DNA of 63,342 nt, from NCBI GenBank assembly GCA_023388715.1, contig JAEWFT010000005.1, positions 1 to 63,342 of the forward strand, written 5' to 3'. The notes beneath the pieces were generated by a model, which was not told the origin of the DNA, searched no databases, and saw nothing but the letters and a program-made list of their open reading frames with translations. Shown here piece after piece: positions 50,076 to 59,414 of the stretch (position 1 is the stretch's first letter; each line of letters starts with the position of its first letter). This DNA comes from Pseudomonadota bacterium (GTDB taxonomy: Bacteria; Pseudomonadota; Gammaproteobacteria; Xanthomonadales; Xanthomonadaceae). The translations under genes were made by a program, and so were the position numbers.

Positions 50076-53000
50076 ATGATCCTCCTCGAGGGCGCGCCCG
50101 CCCTGTCGCCGTTCCGTCGCGAACGCCTGCAAGCCCGCCTGCGGACCGTGCAGCCCGACATCGCCATCGCCGGCGCCTGGCATGGCTACTGGGTCGAACC
50201 CGACGCCGGCGCGACGCCCGATACCGCCACGCTGCGGCGCATCCTGCAGGCGGGCGAGGGCTTCGCCGATGCCGCGGCCGGCTCGGTCACACGCTACGTG
50301 GTGCCGCGGCTGGGCACGCTCTCGCCGTGGGCCAGCAAGGCCACGGAGTTGTTGCGCGGCGCTGGGCTGCCGGTCAGGCGGGTGGAACGCGGCATGCGCA
50401 TCGACCTCACCGGCTGGCCGGACGACGGCGCCACGCGCGCGGCGCTGGACCGGCTGCTACACGATCCGATGACGCAGTCGCTGCTGGACGCACGCGAGGA
50501 CGGCGCGGCGCTGTTCGCGTCGCAGCCGCGTGGCGCGCTGGAAGTGATCCCGCTGGGCGAACTGGAAGCCGCGAACGCGCGGCTGGGGCTGGCTCTGGCG
50601 CAGGACGAGATCGACTACCTGCGCGAGCGCTACCGCGAACTCGGGCGCGACCCGCACGACATCGAGCTGATGATGTTCGCGCAGGCCAATTCCGAGCACT
50701 GCCGGCACAAGATCTTCAATGCCAGCTGGACCATCGATGGCCGCGAGCAGTCCACCTCGCTGTTCAAGATGATCAAGAACACCCACGCGCGCACGCCGGC
50801 GAACGTGCTGTCGGCCTACAGCGACAACGCCGCGGTGGTGGAAGGCCATGCCGCGTCGCGCTTCCGCCCTGATCCGGCCACCCAGCGCTACCGCAGCGAA
50901 CCGGTGGCGGACTCGGCGTTCTGCATCAAGGTCGAGACCCACAACCACCCGACGGCGATCGCGCCGTTCCCGGGCGCGTCCACCGGCGCCGGCGGCGAGA
51001 TCCGCGACGAGGGCGCGACCGGTCGCGGCGGGCGCCCGAAGGCGGGGCTGGCCGGCTTCTCGGTCTCCCACCTGCGCATCCCGACCCTGCCGCAGCCCTG
51101 GGAAGCCCCGCGCGCGCTCAACCCGCGCATGGCCTCGGCGCTGGAGATCATGCTCGATGGCCCGCTGGGCGCGGCCGCGTTCAACAACGAGTTCGGGCGG
51201 CCCAACCTGACCGGCTATTTCCGCAGCTTCGAGCTGCACGAAGCCGAGGGCCTGACCCGCGCCTACGACAAGCCGATCATGCTCGCCGGCGGACTGGGCG
51301 CGATGGACCGCAGCCAGGTCGAGAAGCTGCGGCTGTCGCCCGGCGATGCCGTGGTGGTGCTCGGTGGCCCGGCGATGCTGATCGGCCTCGGCGGCGGCGC
51401 CGCCAGTTCGGTGGCGTCCGGCGATGTCGCCGAGGACCTGGACTTCGCCTCGGTGCAGCGCGACAACCCGGAAATGGAGCGGCGCGCGCAGGAGGTCATC
51501 GACCGCTGCGTGGCGCAGGGCGAGGACAACCCGATCCTGTCGATCCACGACGTCGGCGCCGGCGGCCTGTCGAACGCGATCCCGGAGCTGCTGCATGACT
51601 CCGGTGTCGGCGGGGTGATCGACCTCGACGCGGTACCCAGCGACGATCCATCGCTGTCTCCGATGCAGCTGTGGTCGAACGAATCGCAGGAGCGCTACGT
51701 GCTCGGCATCCCGCAGGCGCGGGTGGACGAGTTCACCGCGCTGTGCGCGCGCGAGCGCTGCCCGTTCGCGGTGGTCGGCACCGCCACCGCCGAGGAGCGT
51801 CTGGTGGTGGGCTATGGCGCCCGGGTCGGCGCATTGCCGGCCGAGCTGGCGATCGACCTGCCGATGGACGTGCTGTTCGGCAAGCCGCCGAAGATGCATC
51901 GCGATACCGCGCATCCGCCGCCGCCGCGCTGGCCGGAAGCCGACACCGCCGCGCTCGACCTGCGCGAGGCCGGCCTGCGCGTGCTGGCGCACCCGAGCGT
52001 GGCGTGCAAGTCCTTCCTGGTCACGATCGGCGATCGCACCGTGGGCGGCCTGACCGCGCGCGACCAGATGATCGGGCCGTGGCAGCTGCCGGTGGCCGAC
52101 TGCGCGATCACCTTCAGCGGCTTCGAGGGCCATGCCGGCGAGGCGATGGCGATCGGCGAGCGCACCCCGCTGGCCTTGCTCGACGCCGCCGCCTCCGCGC
52201 GGATGGCGGTCGGCGAGGCGATCACCAACCTGCTCGCGGCGCCGGTGGAGGCGCTGGATCGCGTCAAGCTGTCCGCCAACTGGATGGCTGCCGCCGGACA
52301 CGCGGGCGAGGACGCGCGCCTGTTCGATGCGGTCCGCGCGGTCGGCATGGAGCTGTGCCCGGAGCTCGAGCTCGGCATCCCGGTCGGCAAGGATTCGCTG
52401 TCGATGCAGGCGCAGTGGCAGGCGGAGGGCGCGACGCGCAAGTCGGTGTCGCCGGTCTCGCTGGTGGTCACCGCGTTCGCGCCGGTCGCCGACGTGCGCC
52501 GCCAGCTCACCCCGCTGCTCGACCGCGAAGTCGAATCCGAGCTTTGGCTGATCGGGCTGGGAGGCGGCCGCCAGCGGATGGGCGGCTCGGTGCTCGCGCA
52601 GTGCCACCCCGACGCCAACGACCGCGCAGCGCTGCCGGCGTTCGGCGGCGACGTGCCCGACCTGGACGACCCGCAGCGCCTGCGCGGCCTTTTCGAGCTG
52701 GTGAGCGAGGCGCGCGCCGACGGGCTGCTGCTCGCCTACCACGACCGATCCGACGGCGGCGTCTTCGCCAGCCTGTGCGAGATGGCGTTCGCCTCGCGCA
52801 TGGGGCTGGACATCCGCCTGGATGGCTGGGGCGATGGCCGCATCGACGATCCGCTGCGGGTGCTGTTCAACGAGGAGCTTGGCGCCGTGGTGCAGGTGCC
52901 GGTGGAGGAGCGCGCCGCGTTCGCCGACATGGTGGCGCGCCACGGCCTGATCGAATGCGCGCAGCGGATCGCGGTGCCCACCACCGCGCCCGCGATCCGC

Positions 53001-53978
53001 ATCCACGACGATGGCCGGGTGCTGGCCGAATGGAAGTGGACGGAGCTGTTCGACGCCTGGTGGTCGGTGACCCACGCCATGCAGCGCCTTCGCGACAACC
53101 CCGACGGCGCGGACAGCGAGCGCGAGTCGGCCCGCCGTTTCGACGCCCCCGGCCTGCAGCCCAGGCTCACCTTCGATCCTGCCGACGACATCGCCGCGCC
53201 GTTCCTTGCCAGCGGCGCGCGGCCGAAGGTCGCGGTACTGCGCGAGCAGGGCGTCAACAGCCAGGTCGAGACTGCGTATGCCTTCGATCGCGCCGGCTTC
53301 GACGCGATCGACGTGCATATGAGCGACCTGATCGCCGGCCGCTTCGACCTTGCCGGCTTCGATGGCATGGTCGCGTCCGGCGGCTTCAGCTACGGCGACG
53401 TGCTGGGCGCGGGCCGCGGCTGGGCCACCAGCATCCTCGAGCGTCCGGCGCTGCGCGACATGTTCGCGGCGTTCTTCGCGCGCGAGCGCAGCTTCTCGAT
53501 CGGCATCTGCAACGGCTGCCAGATGATGGCGCAGCTGCGCGAGATCATTCCCGGCGCGCAGCACTGGCCCACCTTCCAGCGCAACGCCTCCGAACAGTAC
53601 GAAGCGCGGCTGGCGCTGCTGGAGATCGCCGATTCGCCCTCGCTGTTCCTGCGCGGCATGGCTGGCTCCCGCATCCCGGTGGCAGTGGCGCACGGAGAGG
53701 GCCGCGCGGTGTTCGACAGCGCGACCAACCAGGCGGATGCAGCGGTTGCCGTGAGGTACGTGGAGGGCGGCGAAACCGCCGTTCGCTACCCCGCCAACCC
53801 CAACGGCTCGCCCGACGGCATCGCCGGCCTGACCAGCCCGGATGGCCGCGCCACCATCCTGATGCCGCACCCGGAACGCACCCTGCGCCGCGCCAACTTC
53901 AGCTGGGCGCCCGCCGACTGGCCCGAGGATTCGCCGTGGCTGCGCATGTTCCGCAACGCGCGGGCGTGGCTGGGCTAG
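50076..53978 (+). CDS. purL: Phosphoribosylformylglycinamidine synthase
   Basis: This 1300-residue single-chain FGAM synthase acts in the fourth step of purine synthesis. The central ATP-dependent part contains ETHNHPTAIAPFPGASTGAG and GVGKDSLSMQ-like segment IPVGKDSLSMQAQW. The C-terminal glutaminase domain begins near residue 1048; its nucleophile is Cys1145 in GICNGCQMM, with the catalytic His and Glu in MPHPERTLR. The length matches large proteobacterial PurL enzymes. A clear hairpin follows the stop. Confidence 0.97.
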   Translation: MILLEGAPALSPFRRERLQARLRTVQPDIAIAGAWHGYWVEPDAGATPDTATLRRILQAGEGFADAAAGSVTRYVVPRLGTLSPWASKATELLRGAGLPVRRVERGMRIDLTGWPDDGATRAALDRLLHDPMTQSLLDAREDGAALFASQPRGALEVIPLGELEAANARLGLALAQDEIDYLRERYRELGRDPHDIELMMFAQANSEHCRHKIFNASWTIDGREQSTSLFKMIKNTHARTPANVLSAYSDNAAVVEGHAASRFRPDPATQRYRSEPVADSAFCIKVETHNHPTAIAPFPGASTGAGGEIRDEGATGRGGRPKAGLAGFSVSHLRIPTLPQPWEAPRALNPRMASALEIMLDGPLGAAAFNNEFGRPNLTGYFRSFELHEAEGLTRAYDKPIMLAGGLGAMDRSQVEKLRLSPGDAVVVLGGPAMLIGLGGGAASSVASGDVAEDLDFASVQRDNPEMERRAQEVIDRCVAQGEDNPILSIHDVGAGGLSNAIPELLHDSGVGGVIDLDAVPSDDPSLSPMQLWSNESQERYVLGIPQARVDEFTALCARERCPFAVVGTATAEERLVVGYGARVGALPAELAIDLPMDVLFGKPPKMHRDTAHPPPPRWPEADTAALDLREAGLRVLAHPSVACKSFLVTIGDRTVGGLTARDQMIGPWQLPVADCAITFSGFEGHAGEAMAIGERTPLALLDAAASARMAVGEAITNLLAAPVEALDRVKLSANWMAAAGHAGEDARLFDAVRAVGMELCPELELGIPVGKDSLSMQAQWQAEGATRKSVSPVSLVVTAFAPVADVRRQLTPLLDREVESELWLIGLGGGRQRMGGSVLAQCHPDANDRAALPAFGGDVPDLDDPQRLRGLFELVSEARADGLLLAYHDRSDGGVFASLCEMAFASRMGLDIRLDGWGDGRIDDPLRVLFNEELGAVVQVPVEERAAFADMVARHGLIECAQRIAVPTTAPAIRIHDDGRVLAEWKWTELFDAWWSVTHAMQRLRDNPDGADSERESARRFDAPGLQPRLTFDPADDIAAPFLASGARPKVAVLREQGVNSQVETAYAFDRAGFDAIDVHMSDLIAGRFDLAGFDGMVASGGFSYGDVLGAGRGWATSILERPALRDMFAAFFARERSFSIGICNGCQMMAQLREIIPGAQHWPTFQRNASEQYEARLALLEIADSPSLFLRGMAGSRIPVAVAHGEGRAVFDSATNQADAAVAVRYVEGGETAVRYPANPNGSPDGIAGLTSPDGRATILMPHPERTLRRANFSWAPADWPEDSPWLRMFRNARAWLG

Positions 53979-54009
53979 CGTAACGGTGCGGCTGCCCGCG
54001 AGCTGAGAA

Positions 54010-54037
54010 GACAAAGCCGGCTTTCGCCGGCTTTGTC
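54010..54037 (+). terminator. Stem-loop terminator after purL
   Basis: A perfect 12-bp stem (GACAAAGCCGGC with GCCGGCTTTGTC) closes a TTTC loop 32 bases after the purL stop. The T-run is short and lies within the stem, so it may be a bidirectional terminator between convergent purL and the gene at 54057-54812 or partly Rho-assisted. Confidence 0.75.
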
Positions 54038-54056
54038 GCCCAACGCATGGACTTGC

Positions 54057-54812
54057 TCAACTTGGGTCGCGTGCGCAATACGGCAGGTCGCGGAACTGGC
54101 GGATCCAGCGATGGATCCAGGTCTGCAGGGTAGCTCCGGTGTAGCCCCTTTCGCAGATGTTCTGGCACCAGATCAGCTTGGTAGCCATGTACCCTTCGCC
54201 TGCGCAGGTTGCGGTGCCATTGCCATTGCCCGGCGTTGCGGAGCCGATGGTGATGTTGTCGAAGGCGACCTGATTGACTGTGCCTCCGAAGTCCACGGAA
54301 CGCGCGGTGCCAGCAAAGCTAACTCCGATCGGCACAAACGGGCTGAAGGAGCCAGTAGGATCAGGAGCGCCGTTATTCGGCGTCACTGGCAGCGCGAGCG
54401 TCGCCAGCACGTTGCCTGTTCCGTTGAGGCCATCGTAGACGGTGACGGAGGAGGGGGAATTGACGGCCGTGTAGTAAAAAGAGAAGCCTGTGGTGAAGCC
54501 CGCGGCGACGTTCATGACCGCCGTGCCTGAAAGGAAATACATCACGGTGTCAGGGCTCGGCTCTCCGCCGAAATTACCCCCGCCCCCCGCGTCGGAGTCG
54601 ATCAAAGCGAGCGCGTTCGGCGAGAAAGAGATGCCATAGTTGGCACCAGGCCCGCTGCCGCTGCCCCCCGTTCCACCGTTGTAAAACTGGTTGATGGACT
54701 CGCCATCGCGAAGCCCCTCAAATGTGATGGTTGACTGTGCAAACGCTGGCAGCGCGAATCCCGCCATCAAGGCGCTGATCGCAAGTGACCTGCAAGCCAT
54801 TAGGATCTTCAT
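54057..54812 (-). CDS. Secreted protein of unknown function with a four-cysteine C-terminal tail
   Basis: This 251-residue protein has a signal peptide ending ALPAFAQS. The main domain (residues about 27-195) resembles secreted beta-sandwich proteins of the PEP-CTERM type (ITFEGLRDGESINQFYNGG, then ANYGISFSPNALALIDSDAG and TTGFSFYYTA). Where a PEP-CTERM sorting helix would be expected, residues 203-251 instead form a Cys- and Trp-rich tail with cysteines 203, 216, 220 and 246 and the motif WIHRWIRQFRDLPYC. These are the only cysteines of the mature chain. A strong GGAGGAAAG ribosome site precedes the ATG, and a CRP/Clp-like box lies upstream. The adjacent T2SS operon suggests export, but this is inference. 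Confidence 0.8.
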   Translation of the reverse strand: MKILMACRSLAISALMAGFALPAFAQSTITFEGLRDGESINQFYNGGTGGSGSGPGANYGISFSPNALALIDSDAGGGGNFGGEPSPDTVMYFLSGTAVMNVAAGFTTGFSFYYTAVNSPSSVTVYDGLNGTGNVLATLALPVTPNNGAPDPTGSFSPFVPIGVSFAGTARSVDFGGTVNQVAFDNITIGSATPGNGNGTATCAGEGYMATKLIWCQNICERGYTGATLQTWIHRWIRQFRDLPYCARDPS

Positions 54813-54852
54813 CGTCTTTCCTCCCCGGCCGCCCGATGCGGCGCGCTCGTAA

Positions 54853-54868
54853 TGTAACGTAAGTCACA
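54853..54868. promoter_or_regulatory. CRP/Clp-like binding site
   Basis: TGTAACGTAAGTCACA fits the CRP/Clp consensus TGTGA-N6-TCACA with one mismatch. It is centred about 48 bases upstream of the 54812 start codon and about 167 bases upstream of T2SS-2 gspE, in the divergent spacer. In Xanthomonas, Clp activates extracellular enzyme genes, so either gene could be a target. Confidence 0.5.
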
Positions 54869-55027
54869 CTTGAATGAGGACAAGCGTGGTAGGGGTGCCG
54901 CATTCGCCATCTCGGCCGCCCTGCCTCAGCCCCCGCAGGTCCGCGTTTCCAGCGTGCGTGGTGAGCCATCGCGCCTTTCCAGGCGCCCTGCTAACCTCGC
55001 GGCTGACTTCCGGAGCCGTCCGAGCCC

Positions 55028-56737
55028 ATGAGCGCTGTCCTCTCCGTTCCGAGCCCGGCCAGCCCTGACGCCCGCATCGCCGAGTTGTTGTTGCAGCGCG
55101 GCAAGCTGAAGGAGCCCGACCTCGCCCGCGCGCGCAAGCTGCAGGAGCAGGACGGCGGCGACCTGCTGGTGCTGCTGGGTCGGCTGGGGCTGGTGTCGGA
55201 GCGCGACCACGCCGAGGCCTGTTCGCATGCACTGGGGCTGCCGCTGCGCAGCGCCCGCGATGCGCCCGAGCTTCCGCCCGAGGAGGTGGCGCTTGGCCTG
55301 AAGTTCATGAAGCAGTTCCATGTGGTCGCGGTGGGGGCCGATGCCGGCCATGTCGACGTGCTGCTGGCCGACCCGCAGGACCCGTACGTGCTGGACGCCG
55401 TGCGCCTGGCGACCGCGCGCGAACCCCGGCCGGCCGTCGCCCTGCGCAGCGAGATCGACGAGCTGATCGAGCGCTGGCATGGCCAGGGCCGCAGCGCGAT
55501 GGAGGGCATCGTCGAGCACGCCGAGGGCGAGCAGGGCATCGACGATGTCGAGCACCTGCGCGATCTCGCCTCCGAAGCGCCGGTGATCCGCCTGGTCAAC
55601 CTGGTCATCCAGCGCGCGGTCGAACTGCGTGCCTCCGACATCCACATCGAGCCGTTCGAGAACCGGCTGAAGGTCCGCTACCGCATCGATGGCGTGCTGG
55701 AGGAGGGTGAGAGCCCGCCGCAGAACCTGGCCGCCGCGATCATCAGCCGGATCAAGATCATGGCCCGGCTCAACATCGCCGAGCGGCGGCTGCCGCAGGA
55801 CGGGCGGATCATGGTACGGGTGCAGGGCCGCGAGCTGGACCTGCGCGTGTCCACCATTCCCACCGCGCATGGCGAATCGGTGGTGATGCGCCTGCTGGAC
55901 CGCGAGACCGTGGTGCTGGATTTCGAGCGGCTGGGCTTCGATGCGACGTTCCTGCCGCGCTTCACCCGGGTGCTGGAGCAGCCGCACGGCATCCTGCTGG
56001 TGACCGGTCCCACCGGCTCGGGCAAGACCACCACGCTGTACACCGCGCTGAGCAGGCTCAACACGCCGAAGGTCAAGATCATCACGGTCGAGGATCCGGT
56101 CGAATACCAGATCGACGGCATCAACCAGATCCAGGCCAAGCCGCAGATCGGGCTGGACTTCGCCAACGCGCTGCGCTCGATCGTGCGCCAGGACCCGGAC
56201 ATCATCATGATCGGCGAGATGCGCGACCTGGAAACCGCGCGCATCGCGATCCAGTCGGCGCTCACCGGGCACCTGGTGCTCTCCACCCTGCACACCAACA
56301 ACGCGGCGGGCGGGATCACCCGCCTGCTGGACATGGGCGTGGAGGACTACCTGCTGACCTCGACCGTCAACGGCATCCTCGCCCAGCGCCTGGTGCGGCG
56401 GCTGGAGCCGATCCACGCCGAGCGCTACCCGGCATCGCCCGAGGAGATCGCGAAGTTCGGCCTGCGCCGCTTCCAGCCGGAAGGCGAGATCTTCCTGTAC
56501 CGGCCGTTGCCGTCGTCGCTGTCGCCGACGGGGTATCTGGGGCGCACCACCATCTTCGAGCTGCTGGTGATGGACGACGAGTTGCGCCGCGCGGTGATGC
56601 GCCACGCCGGGATGGACGAGATCGAGAAGCTCGCGCGGCAGGGCGGGATGGTCACCATGTACGAAGCCGGGATCGCCAAGGCGCTGCGCGGCGAGACCAC
56701 GATCGAGGAAGTCCTGCGCGTGAGCGAGGACGCCTGA
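55028..56737 (+). CDS. xpsE: T2SS-2 assembly ATPase GspE (XpsE-like)
   Basis: This 569-residue full-length ATPase of the second system starts at ATG 55028. An N-terminal domain (ELLLQRGKLKEPDLARARKL) would contact GspL. The Walker A GPTGSGKTTTLY lies near residue 326, followed by EDPVEYQIDGINQIQAKPQI, Walker B-like DIIMIGEMRD and His-box STLHTNN. Unlike the T2SS-1 enzyme, the CxxC zinc module is absent; the corresponding region reads RRLEPIHAERYPASPEEIA. The length and lack of cysteines fit XpsE. It is the first gene of the operon. Confidence 0.95.
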   Translation: MSAVLSVPSPASPDARIAELLLQRGKLKEPDLARARKLQEQDGGDLLVLLGRLGLVSERDHAEACSHALGLPLRSARDAPELPPEEVALGLKFMKQFHVVAVGADAGHVDVLLADPQDPYVLDAVRLATAREPRPAVALRSEIDELIERWHGQGRSAMEGIVEHAEGEQGIDDVEHLRDLASEAPVIRLVNLVIQRAVELRASDIHIEPFENRLKVRYRIDGVLEEGESPPQNLAAAIISRIKIMARLNIAERRLPQDGRIMVRVQGRELDLRVSTIPTAHGESVVMRLLDRETVVLDFERLGFDATFLPRFTRVLEQPHGILLVTGPTGSGKTTTLYTALSRLNTPKVKIITVEDPVEYQIDGINQIQAKPQIGLDFANALRSIVRQDPDIIMIGEMRDLETARIAIQSALTGHLVLSTLHTNNAAGGITRLLDMGVEDYLLTSTVNGILAQRLVRRLEPIHAERYPASPEEIAKFGLRRFQPEGEIFLYRPLPSSLSPTGYLGRTTIFELLVMDDELRRAVMRHAGMDEIEKLARQGGMVTMYEAGIAKALRGETTIEEVLRVSEDA

Positions 56738-56741
56738 CCCC

Positions 56742-57959
56742 GTGGCGCTGTACCGCTACAAGGCGCTGAACGCGCGTGGCGAGGTGCTGGACGGGCAGAT
56801 GGAAGCCGCCAGCAACGCCGAGGTGGCCGCCCGCCTGCAGGAGCAGGGCCACCTGCCGGTGGAGGCGATGCTGGCCTCCGAGGCGGGGGCCGAATCGGCC
56901 TGGCGCGCGCTGTTCAAGCCAAAGCCATTTGCCGGCCAGCGCCTGGTCCAGTTCACCCAGCAGCTGGCGACCCTGCTGGGCGCCGGACAGCCGCTGGACC
57001 GGGCGCTGGGCATCCTGCTGGAACTGCCGGAGGACGATGCCTCACGGCGCACCATCGAGGACATCCGCGACGCCGTGCGCGGAGGCGCGGCGCTGTCGTC
57101 CGCGCTCGAGCGCCAGCACGGCAGTTTCAACCGCCTGTTCGTGAACATGGTGCGGGCCGGTGAGGCCGGCGGCAACCTGCAGGACACGCTGCAGCGGCTG
57201 GCCGATTACCTGGAGCGCTCGCGCGCGCTACGGGCGCGGGTGGTGAACGCGCTGGTGTATCCGGCGATCCTGCTGGCGATGGTGGGTCTGTCGCTGCTCT
57301 TCCTGCTGGGCTACGTGGTGCCCCAGTTCGCCGCGATGTACGAGAGCATGGATGCCGAACTGCCGTGGTTCTCGCAGGCGGTGCTGGCGCTGGGGATGCT
57401 GGTGCGCGACTGGTGGATCGTGATCCTCGCGGTGCCGCTGTTGCTGGTGCTGTGGGCCGACCGCAAGCGCCGCGACCCGGCCTTCATGCGCCGCTTCGAT
57501 GCCTGGCTGCTGCAGCGCAAGCTGGCCGGCCCGCTGGTCGCCAAGCTGGACACCGCGCGCATGGCCAGGACCCTGGGCACGCTGCTGCGCAACGGCGTGC
57601 CGCTGCTGGCGGCGCTCGGCATCGCCCGCAACGTGCTCGACAACCGCGTGCTGGCGGCGGACGTGGAGGCGGCCGCGGACGAGGTGAAGAACGGAGTCGG
57701 CCTGTCGACGGCGCTGGGGCGCGGCAAGCGGTTCCCGCGGCTGGCGCTGCAGATGATCCAGGTCGGCGAGGAATCCGGCGCGCTGGACGGCATGCTGCTG
57801 AAGACCGCCGACACGTTCGAGCAGGAGACCTCGGTGGCGATGGACCGGCTGCTGGCGGCGCTGGTGCCGGCGGTGACGCTGGTGCTGGCGCTGGTGGTCG
57901 GGCTGGTCATCCTCGCCGTGCTCTCGCCGATCTACGACCTCACCAATGCCGTGGGCTGA
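56742..57959 (+). CDS. xpsF: T2SS-2 inner-membrane platform protein GspF
   Basis: This 405-residue GspF/PilC-type protein has the two-repeat structure: QLATLLGAGQPLDRALGILL, membrane helix YPAILLAMVGLSLLFLLGYV, then ARTLGTLLRNGVPLLAALGI and the C-terminal helix LVPAVTLVLALVVGLVILAV. The length is normal. GTG 56742 lies 4 bases after the gspE stop, the same spacing as in T2SS-1. Confidence 0.95.
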   Translation: MALYRYKALNARGEVLDGQMEAASNAEVAARLQEQGHLPVEAMLASEAGAESAWRALFKPKPFAGQRLVQFTQQLATLLGAGQPLDRALGILLELPEDDASRRTIEDIRDAVRGGAALSSALERQHGSFNRLFVNMVRAGEAGGNLQDTLQRLADYLERSRALRARVVNALVYPAILLAMVGLSLLFLLGYVVPQFAAMYESMDAELPWFSQAVLALGMLVRDWWIVILAVPLLLVLWADRKRRDPAFMRRFDAWLLQRKLAGPLVAKLDTARMARTLGTLLRNGVPLLAALGIARNVLDNRVLAADVEAAADEVKNGVGLSTALGRGKRFPRLALQMIQVGEESGALDGMLLKTADTFEQETSVAMDRLLAALVPAVTLVLALVVGLVILAVLSPIYDLTNAVG

Positions 57960-58008
57960 TCGCGGTCATCGAACTGCGCGACAATCCGGCGGTCCAATCC
58001 CACTTCCC

Positions 58009-58455
58009 ATGCAGGTCCTCGCCATGCGCCACCGCAACCTCCGTCGTCCGCCGCTGCAAACCGCGCAGGGCGGCTTCTCGCTAATCGAGATCATCGTGGT
58101 GGTGGTGCTGATCGGCGGGATCGTCGCATTCGCGGCCTCGCGCATCCTCGGTGGCGGGGACCGCGCCAAGGTGCGCCTGGCCGAATCGCAGGTGCAGACC
58201 ATCGCCGAGAAGGTCCAGCAGTACCAGATGGACACCGGCGAGTTGCCGCCCAACCTGCAGGCGCTGGTGACCCAGTCCGGCAACGCGCCCGGCTGGCTTG
58301 GCCCGTACGCAAAGGAGGCCGAGTTGCTGGATCCGTGGAAGAAGCCGCTGCAGTACAAGGTGCCCGGCGAAACCGGCGCCTTCGACGTGGTCAGCCTCGG
58401 CGCCGATGGCGCGCCCGGCGGCCAGAGCGTGGACGCGGACATCCGCGTCCAGTGA
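58009..58455 (+). CDS. xpsG: T2SS-2 major pseudopilin GspG
   Basis: This predicted 148-residue pseudopilin has a long basic leader before the cleavage motif GG/FSLIEIIVVVVLIGG, with Glu+5. The globular part retains GPYAKEAELLDPWKKPLQYK and SLGADGAPGGQSVDADIR, but the calcium-loop region differs from the T2SS-1 protein. ATG 58009 and ATG 58024 are both possible starts; earlier codons would overlap xpsF. It is separated from xpsF by about 50 bases, the largest gap in this operon, consistent with higher expression of the major subunit. Confidence 0.9.
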   Translation: MQVLAMRHRNLRRPPLQTAQGGFSLIEIIVVVVLIGGIVAFAASRILGGGDRAKVRLAESQVQTIAEKVQQYQMDTGELPPNLQALVTQSGNAPGWLGPYAKEAELLDPWKKPLQYKVPGETGAFDVVSLGADGAPGGQSVDADIRVQ

Positions 58456-58458
58456 CCG

Positions 58459-58974
58459 ATGCGCCGACGCCGCGCCTGCAACGCTGAGCGCGCGACCGGT
58501 CGGTCGCACCCGCCGGCGCGCGGGTTCTCGCTGCTGGAAATGCTGCTGGTGCTGGTGCTCATCGCCGCGGCCACGCTTCTGGCCATGGCGGCGTTCGGCG
58601 GCGGTATGCGTGGCATGCAGTTCCGCTCGGCGGCAAAGGAACTGGCGGCGCAGTTGCGCTTCACCCGCGCGGTGGCGATCAGCAGCGGCCAGGCGCAGGA
58701 TTTCCTGGTCGACCCGGCGGCACGCAGCTGGCGCGGCGCCAATGGTCGCAGCGGTAGCCTGCCGGATGCCGGCGAAGTTGTGTTCACCGGCGCCAGCACC
58801 TCGCAGTTCCCGGAGATCGCCAGCGAGCAGCGGACGGGAGTCGTGCGCTTCTTCCCCGATGGCGCGGCCACCGGCGGCCGCATCCGGCTGCTGGTCAACG
58901 ATGGCGGCTGGGACGTCGACGTGGCCTGGCTGACCGGGGAAGTGAAGCTGCAGCGCGTGCGGGACGCGCAATGA
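58459..58974 (+). CDS. xpsH: T2SS-2 minor pseudopilin GspH
   Basis: This 171-residue protein has a long basic leader ending RG/FSLLEMLLVLVLIAA, a prepilin motif with Glu+5. The region FRSAAKELAAQLRFTRAVAI and AQDFLVDPAARSWRG is typical of GspH (a helix followed by a beta-sandwich), making this GspH clearer than that of T2SS-1. Its leader of about 25 residues is longer than usual. The stop overlaps the next start (ATGA). Confidence 0.9.
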   Translation: MRRRRACNAERATGRSHPPARGFSLLEMLLVLVLIAAATLLAMAAFGGGMRGMQFRSAAKELAAQLRFTRAVAISSGQAQDFLVDPAARSWRGANGRSGSLPDAGEVVFTGASTSQFPEIASEQRTGVVRFFPDGAATGGRIRLLVNDGGWDVDVAWLTGEVKLQRVRDAQ

Positions 58975-59414
58975 ACCGGCGCCCGACGCGCGGTCGCGCG
59001 AGTGCCCGCCAGCGCGGGTTCACCCTGGTCGAGATCATCGTTGCATTCGCCATCCTCGCGCTGGGGCTGACCCTGCTGCTGGGAACGCTCTCCGGCGCGA
59101 CCCGGCAGCTGCGCGAGGGCGGCGAGGCCGGGGTGGCCGCGCTGCATGCGCAGGCGCTGCTGGCGGAACACGCGAGCTTGCCGCGGCAACCGCTGCGCGC
59201 CAGCGGCGATCTGGAAGGCGGCCGCTATCGCTGGCAATTGCAGGCGGCGCCGTGGCAGCCAGCGGATGCGGGCGACGCGGCCGCGCCCGTGGATCCCGCG
59301 GCGCCGCGCCTGCTGCGGCTGCAGCTGGACATCGCATGGGGCGACGGCGGCCCCCGGCAGCGGCTGAGCGTCTCGTCGCTCAGGTTGGTGGCCGCTGATG
59401 GAGTCGCGCCGTGA
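58971..59414 (+). CDS. xpsI: T2SS-2 minor pseudopilin GspI
   Basis: This 147-residue minor pseudopilin has the cleavage motif RG/FTLVEIIVAFAILALGL with Glu+5 after a leader of about 16 residues. The remainder is short and GspI-like (TLLLGTLSGATRQLREGGEA). ATG 58971 overlaps the xpsH stop. It should pair with xpsJ and xpsK at the pseudopilus tip. Confidence 0.87.
   Translation: MNRRPTRGRASARQRGFTLVEIIVAFAILALGLTLLLGTLSGATRQLREGGEAGVAALHAQALLAEHASLPRQPLRASGDLEGGRYRWQLQAAPWQPADAGDAAAPVDPAAPRLLRLQLDIAWGDGGPRQRLSVSSLRLVAADGVAP

Noticed and set aside
50457..54014. A very long open frame antisense to purL
   Set aside because: It lies wholly opposite a conserved 1300-residue enzyme. Such frames arise from third-position GC bias, and the translation has no recognisable motif.
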